Source: Planctomycetaceae bacterium
GTDB lineage: Bacteria > Planctomycetota > Planctomycetia > Pirellulales > Thermoguttaceae
DNA: 11,928 bases
Direction of reading: 5' to 3'
Assembly (NCBI GenBank): GCA_031283825.1
Contig: JAITAZ010000217.1
Span: 1-11,928, forward strand
The stretch's first letter is position 1, and every line of letters starts with the position of its first letter. Below the pieces are notes generated by a model, which saw only the letters and a list, made by a program, of their open reading frames with translations, had not been told where the DNA came from and searched no databases. A program made the position numbers and the translations under genes. This document shows positions 1-6,370 of the stretch, one piece after another.

Positions 1-1158
1 CGCGAAGGCGGCGCGTCGCTTAATATACTGTCAGGAATCACCGCCGGTAACTTCGGCGCATTCTGGACAGGAGGCTTAATCGCCGTCCTAATGGCAATCG
101 CTTACGGAATCTCACTGTCCGGCTTAGAACCAATACTAGGTCCACACGCATCAATCTTCGCCTTCGGATTAGTCGCCTTCGGATTCCTCTGCATGGGACC
201 CGTAACCATCGCAGTCGATAGCTACGGACCCGTTACCGATAACGCTCAGTCAATTTTCGAATTGTCAAGAATCGAACAAATTCCAGATATTTCAAACGAA
301 ATAGAACGCGACTTCGGATTCACGCCAGATTTCCAACTCGGCAAACATTACCTCGAAGCAAACGATTCAGCCGGAAACACTTTTAAAGCAACCGCAAAAC
401 CCGTACTAATCGGCACCGCAGTCGCAGGAGCAACAACAATGATTTTCGCAATCTTCCTAATGCTAGAAAAAACAGGCGGATTACATCTCGAACTCACAAA
501 CGCACCAGTGATTTTAGGTCTGATTTGCGGCGGCGCTATCGTTTACTGGTTCAGCGGAGCTTCAATGCAAGCCGTAACCACCGGCGCTTATCGAGCCGTC
601 GAATTCATCAAAAATAATATGGATCTAAATAAAACCGAAGCCGATATAAACGATTCACAAAACGTAGTAAAAATCTGCACAAAATACGCACAAAAAGGAA
701 TGTGGAACATCTTTTTAGCCCTGATTTCACTCACGCTCGCATTCGCCTTTGTCGATCCTAACTTCTTTATCGCTTACCTAATATCCATAGCAATCTTCGG
801 TCTGTTCCAAGCAATCTACATGGCAAACGCCGGAGGCGCTTGGGATAATAGCAAAAAAGTCGTCGAAGTCGATCTCAAAGAAAAAGGCTCAGAACTACAC
901 GCCGCCGCCGTTATCGGAGATACAGTCGGAGACCCCTTCAAAGATACTAGCTCAGTTTCACTCAACCCAATCATAAAATTCTCAACCCTGTTCGGATTAC
1001 TCGCAACCGAAATCGCCTTGACATTACGACAGTCAACAGAATACGTCGGATACACCTGGCTTATATCAGCGACTTTCCTAACAGTCGGTTTGTTCTACGT
1101 CTGGAGATCCTTTTACGCAATGCGAATCCCAACTAAAGAAATTCACAAAAATAATTAA
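1..1158 (+). CDS. hppA: Membrane-bound proton-pumping pyrophosphatase, C-terminal part (5' end outside window)
   Basis: This integral membrane enzyme hydrolyses pyrophosphate and uses the energy to pump ions across the membrane. Frame 1 is open from the first base, and the residues before the first ATG (base 91) are clearly family sequence (REGGASLN), so the gene starts upstream. The 385 visible residues are about the C-terminal half of a usual 700-800 residue protein. Family signatures in order are GPVTIAVDSYGPVTDNAQS, GNTFKATAKP, GGAWDNSKK and GDTVGDPFKDTSSVSLNP, separated by hydrophobic transmembrane stretches. The lysine in GNTFKAT sits where K+-independent enzymes carry Lys and K+-dependent ones Ala, so K+ independence is inferred. 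The FKATAKP wording differs from the canonical TKATTKG and may place it in the divergent, Na+-inhibited H+-pump group; that is from memory of the family. The transported ion cannot be proven here. Third positions are rich in A and C. Confidence 0.95.
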   Translation, partial: REGGASLNILSGITAGNFGAFWTGGLIAVLMAIAYGISLSGLEPILGPHASIFAFGLVAFGFLCMGPVTIAVDSYGPVTDNAQSIFELSRIEQIPDISNEIERDFGFTPDFQLGKHYLEANDSAGNTFKATAKPVLIGTAVAGATTMIFAIFLMLEKTGGLHLELTNAPVILGLICGGAIVYWFSGASMQAVTTGAYRAVEFIKNNMDLNKTEADINDSQNVVKICTKYAQKGMWNIFLALISLTLAFAFVDPNFFIAYLISIAIFGLFQAIYMANAGGAWDNSKKVVEVDLKEKGSELHAAAVIGDTVGDPFKDTSSVSLNPIIKFSTLFGLLATEIALTLRQSTEYVGYTWLISATFLTVGLFYVWRSFYAMRIPTKEIHKNN

Positions 1159-1193
1159 ATTCAAAATAACGCTAAAAATAGGAAACAATTTTT

Positions 1194-2246
1194 ATGATAC
1201 CAATGCTTTTCCAAAACCTATCGCTTCAACTGAAATTAGCTCACCCACACGACTTGCTCTCGCGATACTTTTTCGACGACACAGAAATATTCGCAAATTT
1301 ATTGGAAAATTACGGCAAAACTCCAGTTATTCGACTGCTCGATTTGAAATCGCTCAAATGCGAATCGCCGACAATAATCGACAACCAACTCGAAGAAGTA
1401 ATCGGCGACTTGCTATATTCCACAAAATTCAAAAACGGTAACCACTCAAAAGTTTTCCTGTTTTTTGAACATCAATCAACCAAGATATCACAGTTTTGGA
1501 TATCATGCTTGAAAAAAATACTGAAATTTTACGAACAGTTCGCAAGCAATCCGAAAAACGCAATCGGGAAAGGCGGTAAATTTCCTTACCCGATTGTCGT
1601 TATACTCTACAACGGCGACACCCCATGGGGCGATTTCACACAACTAAAAGATATGCTATCATTGCCGCCCGAAGTAGATCGCGATTTACTATGGTTTCCT
1701 GTCATTATGATCGACTTGACGCAAATTAAACTCGAAGACATAATAGGTATGCCACCGCTAAAAGCACTTCTTGAATCATTGAAAACCGCAAAATCCGGCG
1801 AATTGCAAAACAGATTCGACCACATCATTGGACACTTCAACACAGTAAAAGACGACCCAAGAACTAAAAATTGGATAAACGCAATAACAAACTACACCCT
1901 AACAATAACAGAACTTACTAAAGAATTCGTAATCAAATCCATTTCAAAACTTTTTGGTAAAAAGGAGGCTGAAAAAATGTTCATGTCAACATTAGAAAAA
2001 AACTATCTAGAAGGTCAACTAGAAGGCGAAAGGAAAGGCGAAATAAAAGGCGAAATAAAAGGCAAACTAGAAGGCAAAAAAGATGCTGTTCTTAAATTGC
2101 TTCAAGCTCGATTTAAGAAAGTGCCTGATTTAATTTCGCGAGCTGTGAATTTGTATAGCGATCAGATTGCGTTGGATTCGTTACTTGTGCAAGCGGCAAC
2201 TTGCGAAACATTGGCAGAATTTCAACAAAATCTTGCACATATCTAA
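1194..2246 (+). CDS. Rpn-family recombination-promoting nuclease (PD-(D/E)XK, Transposase_31/YhgA-like)
   Basis: This 350-residue protein belongs to the Rpn/YhgA family of PD-(D/E)XK DNA endonucleases, annotated in databases as putative transposases. The family opening HPHD is at residues 17-20. The nuclease core shows Asp72 in GDLLYS and the E-x-Q pair Glu92/Gln94 in FEHQS, followed by PYPIVVILYNGDTPW (131-145). After residue 262 comes a highly charged, four-residue-periodic Gly/Glu/Lys segment (274-296) and a conserved tail ending in a CETLAEF motif. In E. coli, Rpn proteins promote RecA-independent recombination and are reported as antiphage toxins. The ATG at 1194 has AGGAAA nearby; 1203 is an alternative start. 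The gene contains an internal ribosome binding site and ATG at codon 262, described separately. Codon endings change from A/C to G/T near base 2085. The family call is firm; the biological role here is inferred. Confidence 0.88.
   Translation: MIPMLFQNLSLQLKLAHPHDLLSRYFFDDTEIFANLLENYGKTPVIRLLDLKSLKCESPTIIDNQLEEVIGDLLYSTKFKNGNHSKVFLFFEHQSTKISQFWISCLKKILKFYEQFASNPKNAIGKGGKFPYPIVVILYNGDTPWGDFTQLKDMLSLPPEVDRDLLWFPVIMIDLTQIKLEDIIGMPPLKALLESLKTAKSGELQNRFDHIIGHFNTVKDDPRTKNWINAITNYTLTITELTKEFVIKSISKLFGKKEAEKMFMSTLEKNYLEGQLEGERKGEIKGEIKGKLEGKKDAVLKLLQARFKKVPDLISRAVNLYSDQIALDSLLVQAATCETLAEFQQNLAHI
1957..1979 (+). promoter_or_regulatory. Internal ribosome binding site and start codon within the Rpn gene
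   Basis: AAAAAGGAGGCTGAAAAAATG places GGAGG at 1964-1968 and ATG at 1977-1979 with an 8 nt spacer. It is embedded in coding sequence for GKKEAEKM. The 28 bases 1957-1984 recur identically at 2248-2275 in front of the duplicate tail gene, where no coding constraint forces them to stay the same. Confidence 0.7.
1977..2246 (+). CDS. Candidate intragenic small protein from the 3' end of the Rpn gene (RpnS-like antitoxin)
   Basis: An in-frame ATG at codon 262 of the nuclease gene lies 8 nt after a perfect GGAGG (1964-1968), the best Shine-Dalgarno in the window and better than that of the full-length gene. Translation from it gives 89 residues: a short MFMSTLEKNYLEG start, a charged segment of repeated EGK/KGE tetrads likely to be helical, and the conserved RFKKVPDLISRAV tail. 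For E. coli Rpn proteins an internally initiated C-terminal product has been reported that inhibits the full-length toxin. The same architecture is seen here, and the adjacent duplicate starts at exactly the equivalent ATG. Expression and antitoxin activity are inferred, not shown by sequence alone. Confidence 0.55.
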   Translation: MFMSTLEKNYLEGQLEGERKGEIKGEIKGKLEGKKDAVLKLLQARFKKVPDLISRAVNLYSDQIALDSLLVQAATCETLAEFQQNLAHI

Positions 2247-2267
2247 TGTAAAAAGGAGGCTGAAAAA

Positions 2268-2561
2268 ATGTTCATATCAACGTTAGAAAGAACCTATCTA
2301 GAAGGTAAAATAGCAGGCAGATTAGAAGCCAAACTAAAAGCCAAAGTAGAAAGCAAACTAGAAGCCAAGCTAGAAGGCAAAATAGAAGCTCAAAAGGATG
2401 CTATTCTTAAATTTCTTCACATTCGATTTAAGAAAGTGCCGGATTTAATTTTGCAAGCTGTGGATTTGTATAGTGATCCGGTTGTGTTGGATTCGCTTTT
2501 TGATCGTGCGATAACTTGTGAATCGTTGACAGATTTTATAAGAGACCTTGTAAATATTTGA
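2268..2561 (+). CDS. Stand-alone duplicate of the Rpn C-terminal tail (putative free antitoxin or remnant)
   Basis: This 97-residue product matches only residues 262-350 of the upstream nuclease. It shares the MF(M/I)STLE start and the RFKKVPDLI tail, with about half the residues identical after that. Its central charged segment is about 8 residues longer (repeated AKLEAK/EGKIEA). It starts at an ATG behind GGAGG (2255-2259, 8 nt spacer), identical to the internal site of the upstream gene, and follows that gene's TAA by 21 nt. It is in the same frame as the nuclease gene and separated by that single stop, so rare read-through would fuse them. There is no nuclease core, so it cannot be an active Rpn. 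It is either a dedicated inhibitor of the Rpn protein, made as a second gene copy, or a fragment of a decayed tandem nuclease gene. The open frame and the preserved RBS favour function. It is not a textbook annotated family on its own. Confidence 0.7.
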   Translation: MFISTLERTYLEGKIAGRLEAKLKAKVESKLEAKLEGKIEAQKDAILKFLHIRFKKVPDLILQAVDLYSDPVVLDSLFDRAITCESLTDFIRDLVNI

Positions 2562-2609
2562 TGTATATTTTTTGTTAAGTTTAATTTTATTATTTTCCGA
2601 ATTTGTAAT

Positions 2610-4085
2610 ATGAGATTATTTAATCGATTTATTGTTAGTGTTTTGTTTTTGTTTATTTTTATTCCGTTGACGGTTTTTTCTCGCGAGCCGCAACCGGAAC
2701 GGACGGATTGGATTCTTAAGCGTGGTTATGGTATTTTTGTTCATTATTTGAATAATATTCAGAATGATGCAGAGCATGTTTCTAGTTTGGGGAAGTCAAC
2801 GTCGTGGGATGATTGTGTCAATGAGTTTAATGTAGAAATTTTTGCGGATCGTATGAAGGAAGCAGGGGCTGGTTATGTTATTTTTACGGTTCTTCAGCGG
2901 AGTCGTTTTATGATTGCTCCGAATGAAACTTATAATCGTTTAACGGGTTATAAAGCGGGTGAAGCTTGTTCTCGGCGAGATTTAATCGAAGAGCTTTATC
3001 AAGCGTTGCACAAACGGGACATTGACCTGATGCTTTATTTCACGGGCGATGCTACTATTGATGATCCGCAAGCTGCGAAGGGTTTGAAAATTAAATTTCC
3101 TATTACGGAAGAATTTATTTGCAACTGGTCGAGTGTTGTCGCCGAATATGGCAATCGTTATAAAGACAAGGTAAAAGGTTATTGGGTTGATGGTTGTTAT
3201 AGGCATCTTGGTTATGATGAGAAGTCGTTTAAAATTTTTGCGGCGGGTTTACGTGCGGGCAATCCTGATCGAATTATTGCGTTTAATTCTGGTGTTGGGA
3301 TGAAAGCTTATTCTAATTATGAGGATTATATTTGTGGCGAGCAAAATTCGTTTTCGTTATTGCCGAATGGGGGGCGATTTCTAAATGGCGAGCAGTGGCA
3401 TATTTTGTCTTTTCTTGGAATATCGCCGAAAAATATTTCTCTTGGTTGGGGGAGTCCGGGCGTATGTAAGACCAAGCAGGAGTTAGCGGAATATATTTAT
3501 CGTGTAAATTCTTTGGGCGGGGTTGTATCGATTGACGTGTTGCTTTATCGGGATGGTGAAATGGATCGGTCGCAGTTGGAGACATTAAAATCTTTGCGTG
3601 AGAGAATTGCTGTTTTAGCGAAAGAGCGGAATGCATGGAAGGAAGGTAAGGCTATTCCGGCGAAGAATATAGCTTGGAAGAAGCCGGCGAGGTTGCGGAG
3701 TAATGACAACAAGCGTGATTTACCGCCTAGTTCTGGTGTTATTCGTGCGGCGTGTAATGGAAATGATGGTAATTGTGATACGACAGCTGTTGGAGCGAAT
3801 GATTGGGCTTGGACGTATGAAGTTGATCTTTGTGAATTGATTAAGGTTCGGCGTGTTGTTGTTTCTTTTGGTGTAAGTTATCCGACGGAGGTAGAGATTT
3901 TCGCGGTTAATTCTGATGGAGGTGAAATTTCTCTTGGTCGTTTTAGTGATCAGAGAGGTCAAAGCCTTGATGTTTCATTTGAGTCAAAAGAGGCGTGTAA
4001 AGTGCGGGTTCGTTCTTACAAGCCGGATGGTCCGAACCAACTTGGCGGGCAGATGTCTATTTCCGAGTTGGAGGTTTATGAGTGA
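2610..4085 (+). CDS. Secreted GH29 (alpha-L-fucosidase)-like protein with C-terminal discoidin/F5-8C-type domain
   Basis: The 491-residue product begins with a signal peptide (basic MRLFNR, then a hydrophobic core 8-22, cleavage near residue 24), so it is exported. Residues about 33-340 resemble the GH29 barrel: GIFVHYL (41-47) fits the family GxFIHWG, FADRMKEAGAGYVIFT (78-93) fits the strand before the active site, and YWVDG (191-195) fits the WFDG nucleophile segment with Asp194. The family HHDGF motif is absent; the equivalent position reads LQRSRF, so it may be a divergent or differently specific enzyme. Residues about 375-491 form a beta-rich domain ending SISELEVYE, typical of F5/8C (CBM32-like) sugar-binding domains. 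No clear Shine-Dalgarno precedes the ATG. There is a 132-base gap before proS. Third positions are rich in G and T, in contrast to hppA. The fold call is fair; fucosidase activity is uncertain. Confidence 0.75.
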   Translation: MRLFNRFIVSVLFLFIFIPLTVFSREPQPERTDWILKRGYGIFVHYLNNIQNDAEHVSSLGKSTSWDDCVNEFNVEIFADRMKEAGAGYVIFTVLQRSRFMIAPNETYNRLTGYKAGEACSRRDLIEELYQALHKRDIDLMLYFTGDATIDDPQAAKGLKIKFPITEEFICNWSSVVAEYGNRYKDKVKGYWVDGCYRHLGYDEKSFKIFAAGLRAGNPDRIIAFNSGVGMKAYSNYEDYICGEQNSFSLLPNGGRFLNGEQWHILSFLGISPKNISLGWGSPGVCKTKQELAEYIYRVNSLGGVVSIDVLLYRDGEMDRSQLETLKSLRERIAVLAKERNAWKEGKAIPAKNIAWKKPARLRSNDNKRDLPPSSGVIRAACNGNDGNCDTTAVGANDWAWTYEVDLCELIKVRRVVVSFGVSYPTEVEIFAVNSDGGEISLGRFSDQRGQSLDVSFESKEACKVRVRSYKPDGPNQLGGQMSISELEVYE

Positions 4086-4217
4086 GGTGTAGTTGTGTGG
4101 TAGCTAAAAATTAACTGCTGATATGAAGACGTTTTTTTGAGTCTAGTTTGATTGGAGAAGATTGTTTTTTGGCGGTTAGTTGATATTTAATGTAACGATA
4201 ATTAAACTGAAATTACG

Positions 4218-5987
4218 ATGTATTGGTCGAATACACTGATTCCTACGATGAAGGAGACGCCGGATGGCGCGGAGATTCCGTCTCATGTATTGATGCTTCG
4301 TGCGGGGCTTGTGGCTCAAGTTATGGCTGGGGCATATACGTATTTACCTTTGGGGTTACGTTCTCTTCGCAAGGCTATGGAGATTGTGCGTAGCGAGATG
4401 GATCGGGTTGGTGCGAATGAGTTATTGATGTCGGCGATTTGTCCGATTTCGTTGTATGAGCAGACGAATAGGGTTGAAGCTTTTGGCAATGTTTTAATCA
4501 AGGCGGATTTGACGCGGGGCAACAAGAAGGTGCATGTTGTTTTTTGTCCGACGCATGAGGAGGAGGTAACGGATCTTGTGTCGCGTTTTATTTCTAGTTA
4601 TAGGCAATTGCCGATTATTTTGTATCAGATTCAGACGAAGTTTCGCAATGAGGAGCGTCCGCGTTTTGGGGTATTGAGGACGAGTGAGTTTTTGATGAAG
4701 GATGCGTATAGTTTTCACACGTCGATTGAGTCGCTTACGGAGACGTATCAGAGGATGTATGGTGCGTATTGGAGGATTTTTAATCGGTGTGGTTTACCGG
4801 TTTTAGCGGTTGAGGCGGAATCGGGACCGATTGGCGGTGATGCTTCGCATGAGTTTATGATTGTTTCGGCGAATGGTGAGGACGAGGTGGTTCATTGTGA
4901 GCAGTGTGGATATGCGGCGAACATGGAGAAGGCGGAGATTGGTTCGCAATCGTGTGATTATGTGCAGAAGAATGTTCAGTTGAAGGAGATTGCCGAGCTT
5001 GAAACGCCGAATGTTCATACGGTTGAGCAGGTGTGTAAGTTTCTCAAGGCGAAGTCGTCGAGGTTAATAAAGACGTTGATTTATGTTGCGGATGGTGATC
5101 CGGTTGCGATACTTATTCGTGGTGATCATGAGGCGAATGAGTATAAGATAAAGCGTCAATTGGGGGTGGAGGTTTTGGAGTTAGCGTCTCCTGAGGTTAT
5201 TGAGCGTGTTACGGGTGCGCCGGTTGGGTTTGCGGGACCAATTCGGATGATAGAGAAGATTCCGATTCATGCGGATTCGTGTGTGATGGAAATAGACAAT
5301 GCGATTGTGGGAGCGAACAAGCCGGACAAGCATCTTGTGAATGTGAATTCGATGCGTGATTTTATGCCGGAGCGGATTGGTGATTTTCGCAATGCGGTTG
5401 TGGGTGATGCGTGTCCGAAGTGTAGTGCTGCGCTTTCGGTGAGGAATGCGATTGAGGTTGGGCATGTATTTAAGTTGGGGACGAAGTATTCGGAGAGTTT
5501 GAATGCGAAATTTCTTGACGCTGACGAATCGCAGAAAACTATTATTATGGGGTGTTATGGTATTGGGATAAACAGGATAATTGCCGGATTGGCGGAGGTT
5601 TCGCATGATGATGCGGGGATTATTTTTCCTGTTACGATAGCGCCGTTTGAGGTGGTGATTTGTCCGATGAAAGTTATGGATGAAGAGTTGATGCGGCTTG
5701 TAAAAAAGATGCATGACGGGTTATGGGAGCGAGGCGTTGATTGTATTGTTGATGATAGAGATCAGCGGGCGGGTGTAAAATTTAAGGATGCGGATTTAAT
5801 AGGATTTCCGTTGAGGGTTGTGATTGGCGAGAAAGGATTAGCGGAGGGAAAGGTTGAGGTAAAATGGCGATGGGAAAAAGAAACAAGTATGTTACCAATA
5901 GAAAACGCTGTAGATAGCATTGTAAATTTAATAGAAAAAGAACGAAAAACCGGAGAAAGATTCTCAATCGTAAATCAAAAAAAATAA
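4218..5987 (+). CDS. proS: Prolyl-tRNA synthetase, bacterial type with editing insertion
   Basis: This cytoplasmic class II aminoacyl-tRNA synthetase charges tRNA-Pro with proline. Length is 589 residues, against about 570 for the E. coli enzyme. Motif 1 region: TYLPLGLRSLRKAMEIV (41-57). FCPTHEEEV (109-117) precedes motif 2, FRNEERPRFG (142-151) followed by EFLMKDAYSFH (157-167). Motif 3 is GCYGIGINRIIAG (445-457), with its Arg intact. Between motifs 2 and 3 lies the INS/YbaK-like editing domain (about 240-390), with GAPVGFAGP (333-341) and the SSRLIKTLIY segment, so it probably clears mischarged Ala-tRNA-Pro. Two CxxC pairs (Cys227/230 and Cys399/402) frame that insertion, as is usual in the family. 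The anticodon-binding domain is about 475-575. The codon endings are strongly G/T-rich until about base 5860 and then abruptly A-rich for the last 40 codons. No strong SD is seen before the ATG. Confidence 0.97.
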   Translation: MYWSNTLIPTMKETPDGAEIPSHVLMLRAGLVAQVMAGAYTYLPLGLRSLRKAMEIVRSEMDRVGANELLMSAICPISLYEQTNRVEAFGNVLIKADLTRGNKKVHVVFCPTHEEEVTDLVSRFISSYRQLPIILYQIQTKFRNEERPRFGVLRTSEFLMKDAYSFHTSIESLTETYQRMYGAYWRIFNRCGLPVLAVEAESGPIGGDASHEFMIVSANGEDEVVHCEQCGYAANMEKAEIGSQSCDYVQKNVQLKEIAELETPNVHTVEQVCKFLKAKSSRLIKTLIYVADGDPVAILIRGDHEANEYKIKRQLGVEVLELASPEVIERVTGAPVGFAGPIRMIEKIPIHADSCVMEIDNAIVGANKPDKHLVNVNSMRDFMPERIGDFRNAVVGDACPKCSAALSVRNAIEVGHVFKLGTKYSESLNAKFLDADESQKTIIMGCYGIGINRIIAGLAEVSHDDAGIIFPVTIAPFEVVICPMKVMDEELMRLVKKMHDGLWERGVDCIVDDRDQRAGVKFKDADLIGFPLRVVIGEKGLAEGKVEVKWRWEKETSMLPIENAVDSIVNLIEKERKTGERFSIVNQKK

Positions 5988-6065
5988 AAAATCAGAGGAA
6001 TATAAGAGGAATATAATCAAGGAAATTTGTTTTATCTATTGAGTCTTTAATCCTAGATTTAAAGT

Positions 6066-6259
6066 GAATCTCTAAAAATTAATTTTAAACCACAGAGGAC
6101 ACAGAGAACACAGAGAAAATTTTAATTTGAATCAAAACATAATTTAAATTTATTAAAGTAAAAATTTGGATTTAAATCAACATTTAATTTTTAAAAAATA
6201 TTCTCTCTGTGAACTCTGTGTTCTCTGTGGTTAATAAAAAAACGAGTTTTTAGAGATTC
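6066..6259. repeat. MITE-like palindromic element with nested inverted repeats
   Basis: Outer 13-base perfect inverted repeats GAATCTCTAAAAA (6066-6078) and its complement (6247-6259) enclose an inner pair. The inner left arm (6088-6120) and right arm (6200-6232) are reverse complements with about four mismatches over 33 bases and consist of CACAGAG-type units (AACCACAGAG...). The ~80-base centre is very AT-rich with no ORF. The CACAGAG/CTCTGTG wording is familiar from dispersed intergenic repeats in many environmental genomes. There is no transposase, so any mobility would be in trans. Confidence 0.75.
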
Positions 6260-6278
6260 CCAATAAGAGAGAAAATTT

Positions 6279-6304
6279 TTGTAACGATTAATTGTAACAA
6301 TTAA
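6279..6304 (+). repeat. Tandem 13-base direct repeat upstream of the BMC promoter
   Basis: TTGTAACGATTAA (6279-6291) is followed directly by TTGTAACAATTAA (6292-6304), one mismatch apart. It ends 12 bases before the predicted -35 box, a position suited to an activator or repressor. A related TGTAACGATAATTAA lies at 4191-4205, just before proS. Confidence 0.45.
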
Positions 6305-6315
6305 GTATAATTTTT

Positions 6316-6344
6316 TTGCAATCGTAAATTAAGCGAATTATAAT
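6316..6344 (+). promoter_or_regulatory. Predicted sigma-70-type promoter of the BMC shell gene
   Basis: A -35 box TTGCAA (6316-6321) and a perfect -10 box TATAAT (6339-6344) are separated by 17 bases. Transcription would begin near 6351, leaving a leader of about 20 bases with AAGG before the ATG at 6371. Confidence 0.6.
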
Positions 6345-6349
6345 TTACG
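6323..6349. promoter_or_regulatory. Palindrome overlapping the BMC promoter (possible operator)
   Basis: CGTAAATT (6323-6330) and AATTTACG (6342-6349) form a perfect 8-base inverted repeat with an 11-base spacer. It covers the promoter spacer and the -10 box, so a bound dimeric repressor would block RNA polymerase. The regulator is unknown. Confidence 0.5.
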
Positions 6350-6370
6350 GTTTTGACAAGGTAAATTATT

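Larger units (their letters stand above)
1957..2561 (+). repeat. In-frame tandem duplication of the Rpn 3' segment
   Basis: Unit 1 runs 1957-2246 and unit 2 runs 2248-2561. The two internal ATGs are 291 bases (97 codons) apart. The first 28 bases of the units are identical. The charged-repeat section has diverged in length, and the final section is recognisably homologous at DNA and protein level. Confidence 0.85.
5988..6370. other. proS to BMC intergenic region (383 bases, no gene)
   Basis: Apart from the MITE-like palindrome and the promoter cluster described separately, this stretch holds only AT-rich sequence. Just after the proS stop there are two imperfect copies of AGAGGAATATAA. No convincing intrinsic terminator for proS is seen unless the palindrome itself serves as one. 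Confidence 0.7.

Noticed and set aside
2246..2251. ATGTAA start-stop overlapping the Rpn stop codon
   Set aside because: It is a minimal ORF with no RBS at the right distance; the real start is the ATG at 2268 behind GGAGG.
1194..2561. Reading the Rpn genes as an active transposon
   Set aside because: No terminal inverted repeats or target duplications are visible around them. The family's transposase label is historical and the protein is a PD-(D/E)XK nuclease.
4128..4141. A 14-base string (GACGTTTTTTTGAG) whose complement occurs at 9422-9435
   Set aside because: It is low complexity with a T7 core, the flanks do not match, and the positions relative to genes differ; chance is likely.
5181..5714. 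Long open frame on the minus strand inside proS
   Set aside because: It is the shadow of the G/T-rich proS codons: its product is dominated by Arg, His, Asn and Ile with no family features, while the + strand encodes a complete synthetase.
6067..6258. Possible CRISPR-like repeats (CACAGAG units)
   Set aside because: The repeats are short, inverted and without uniform spacers, so a palindromic element explains them better.
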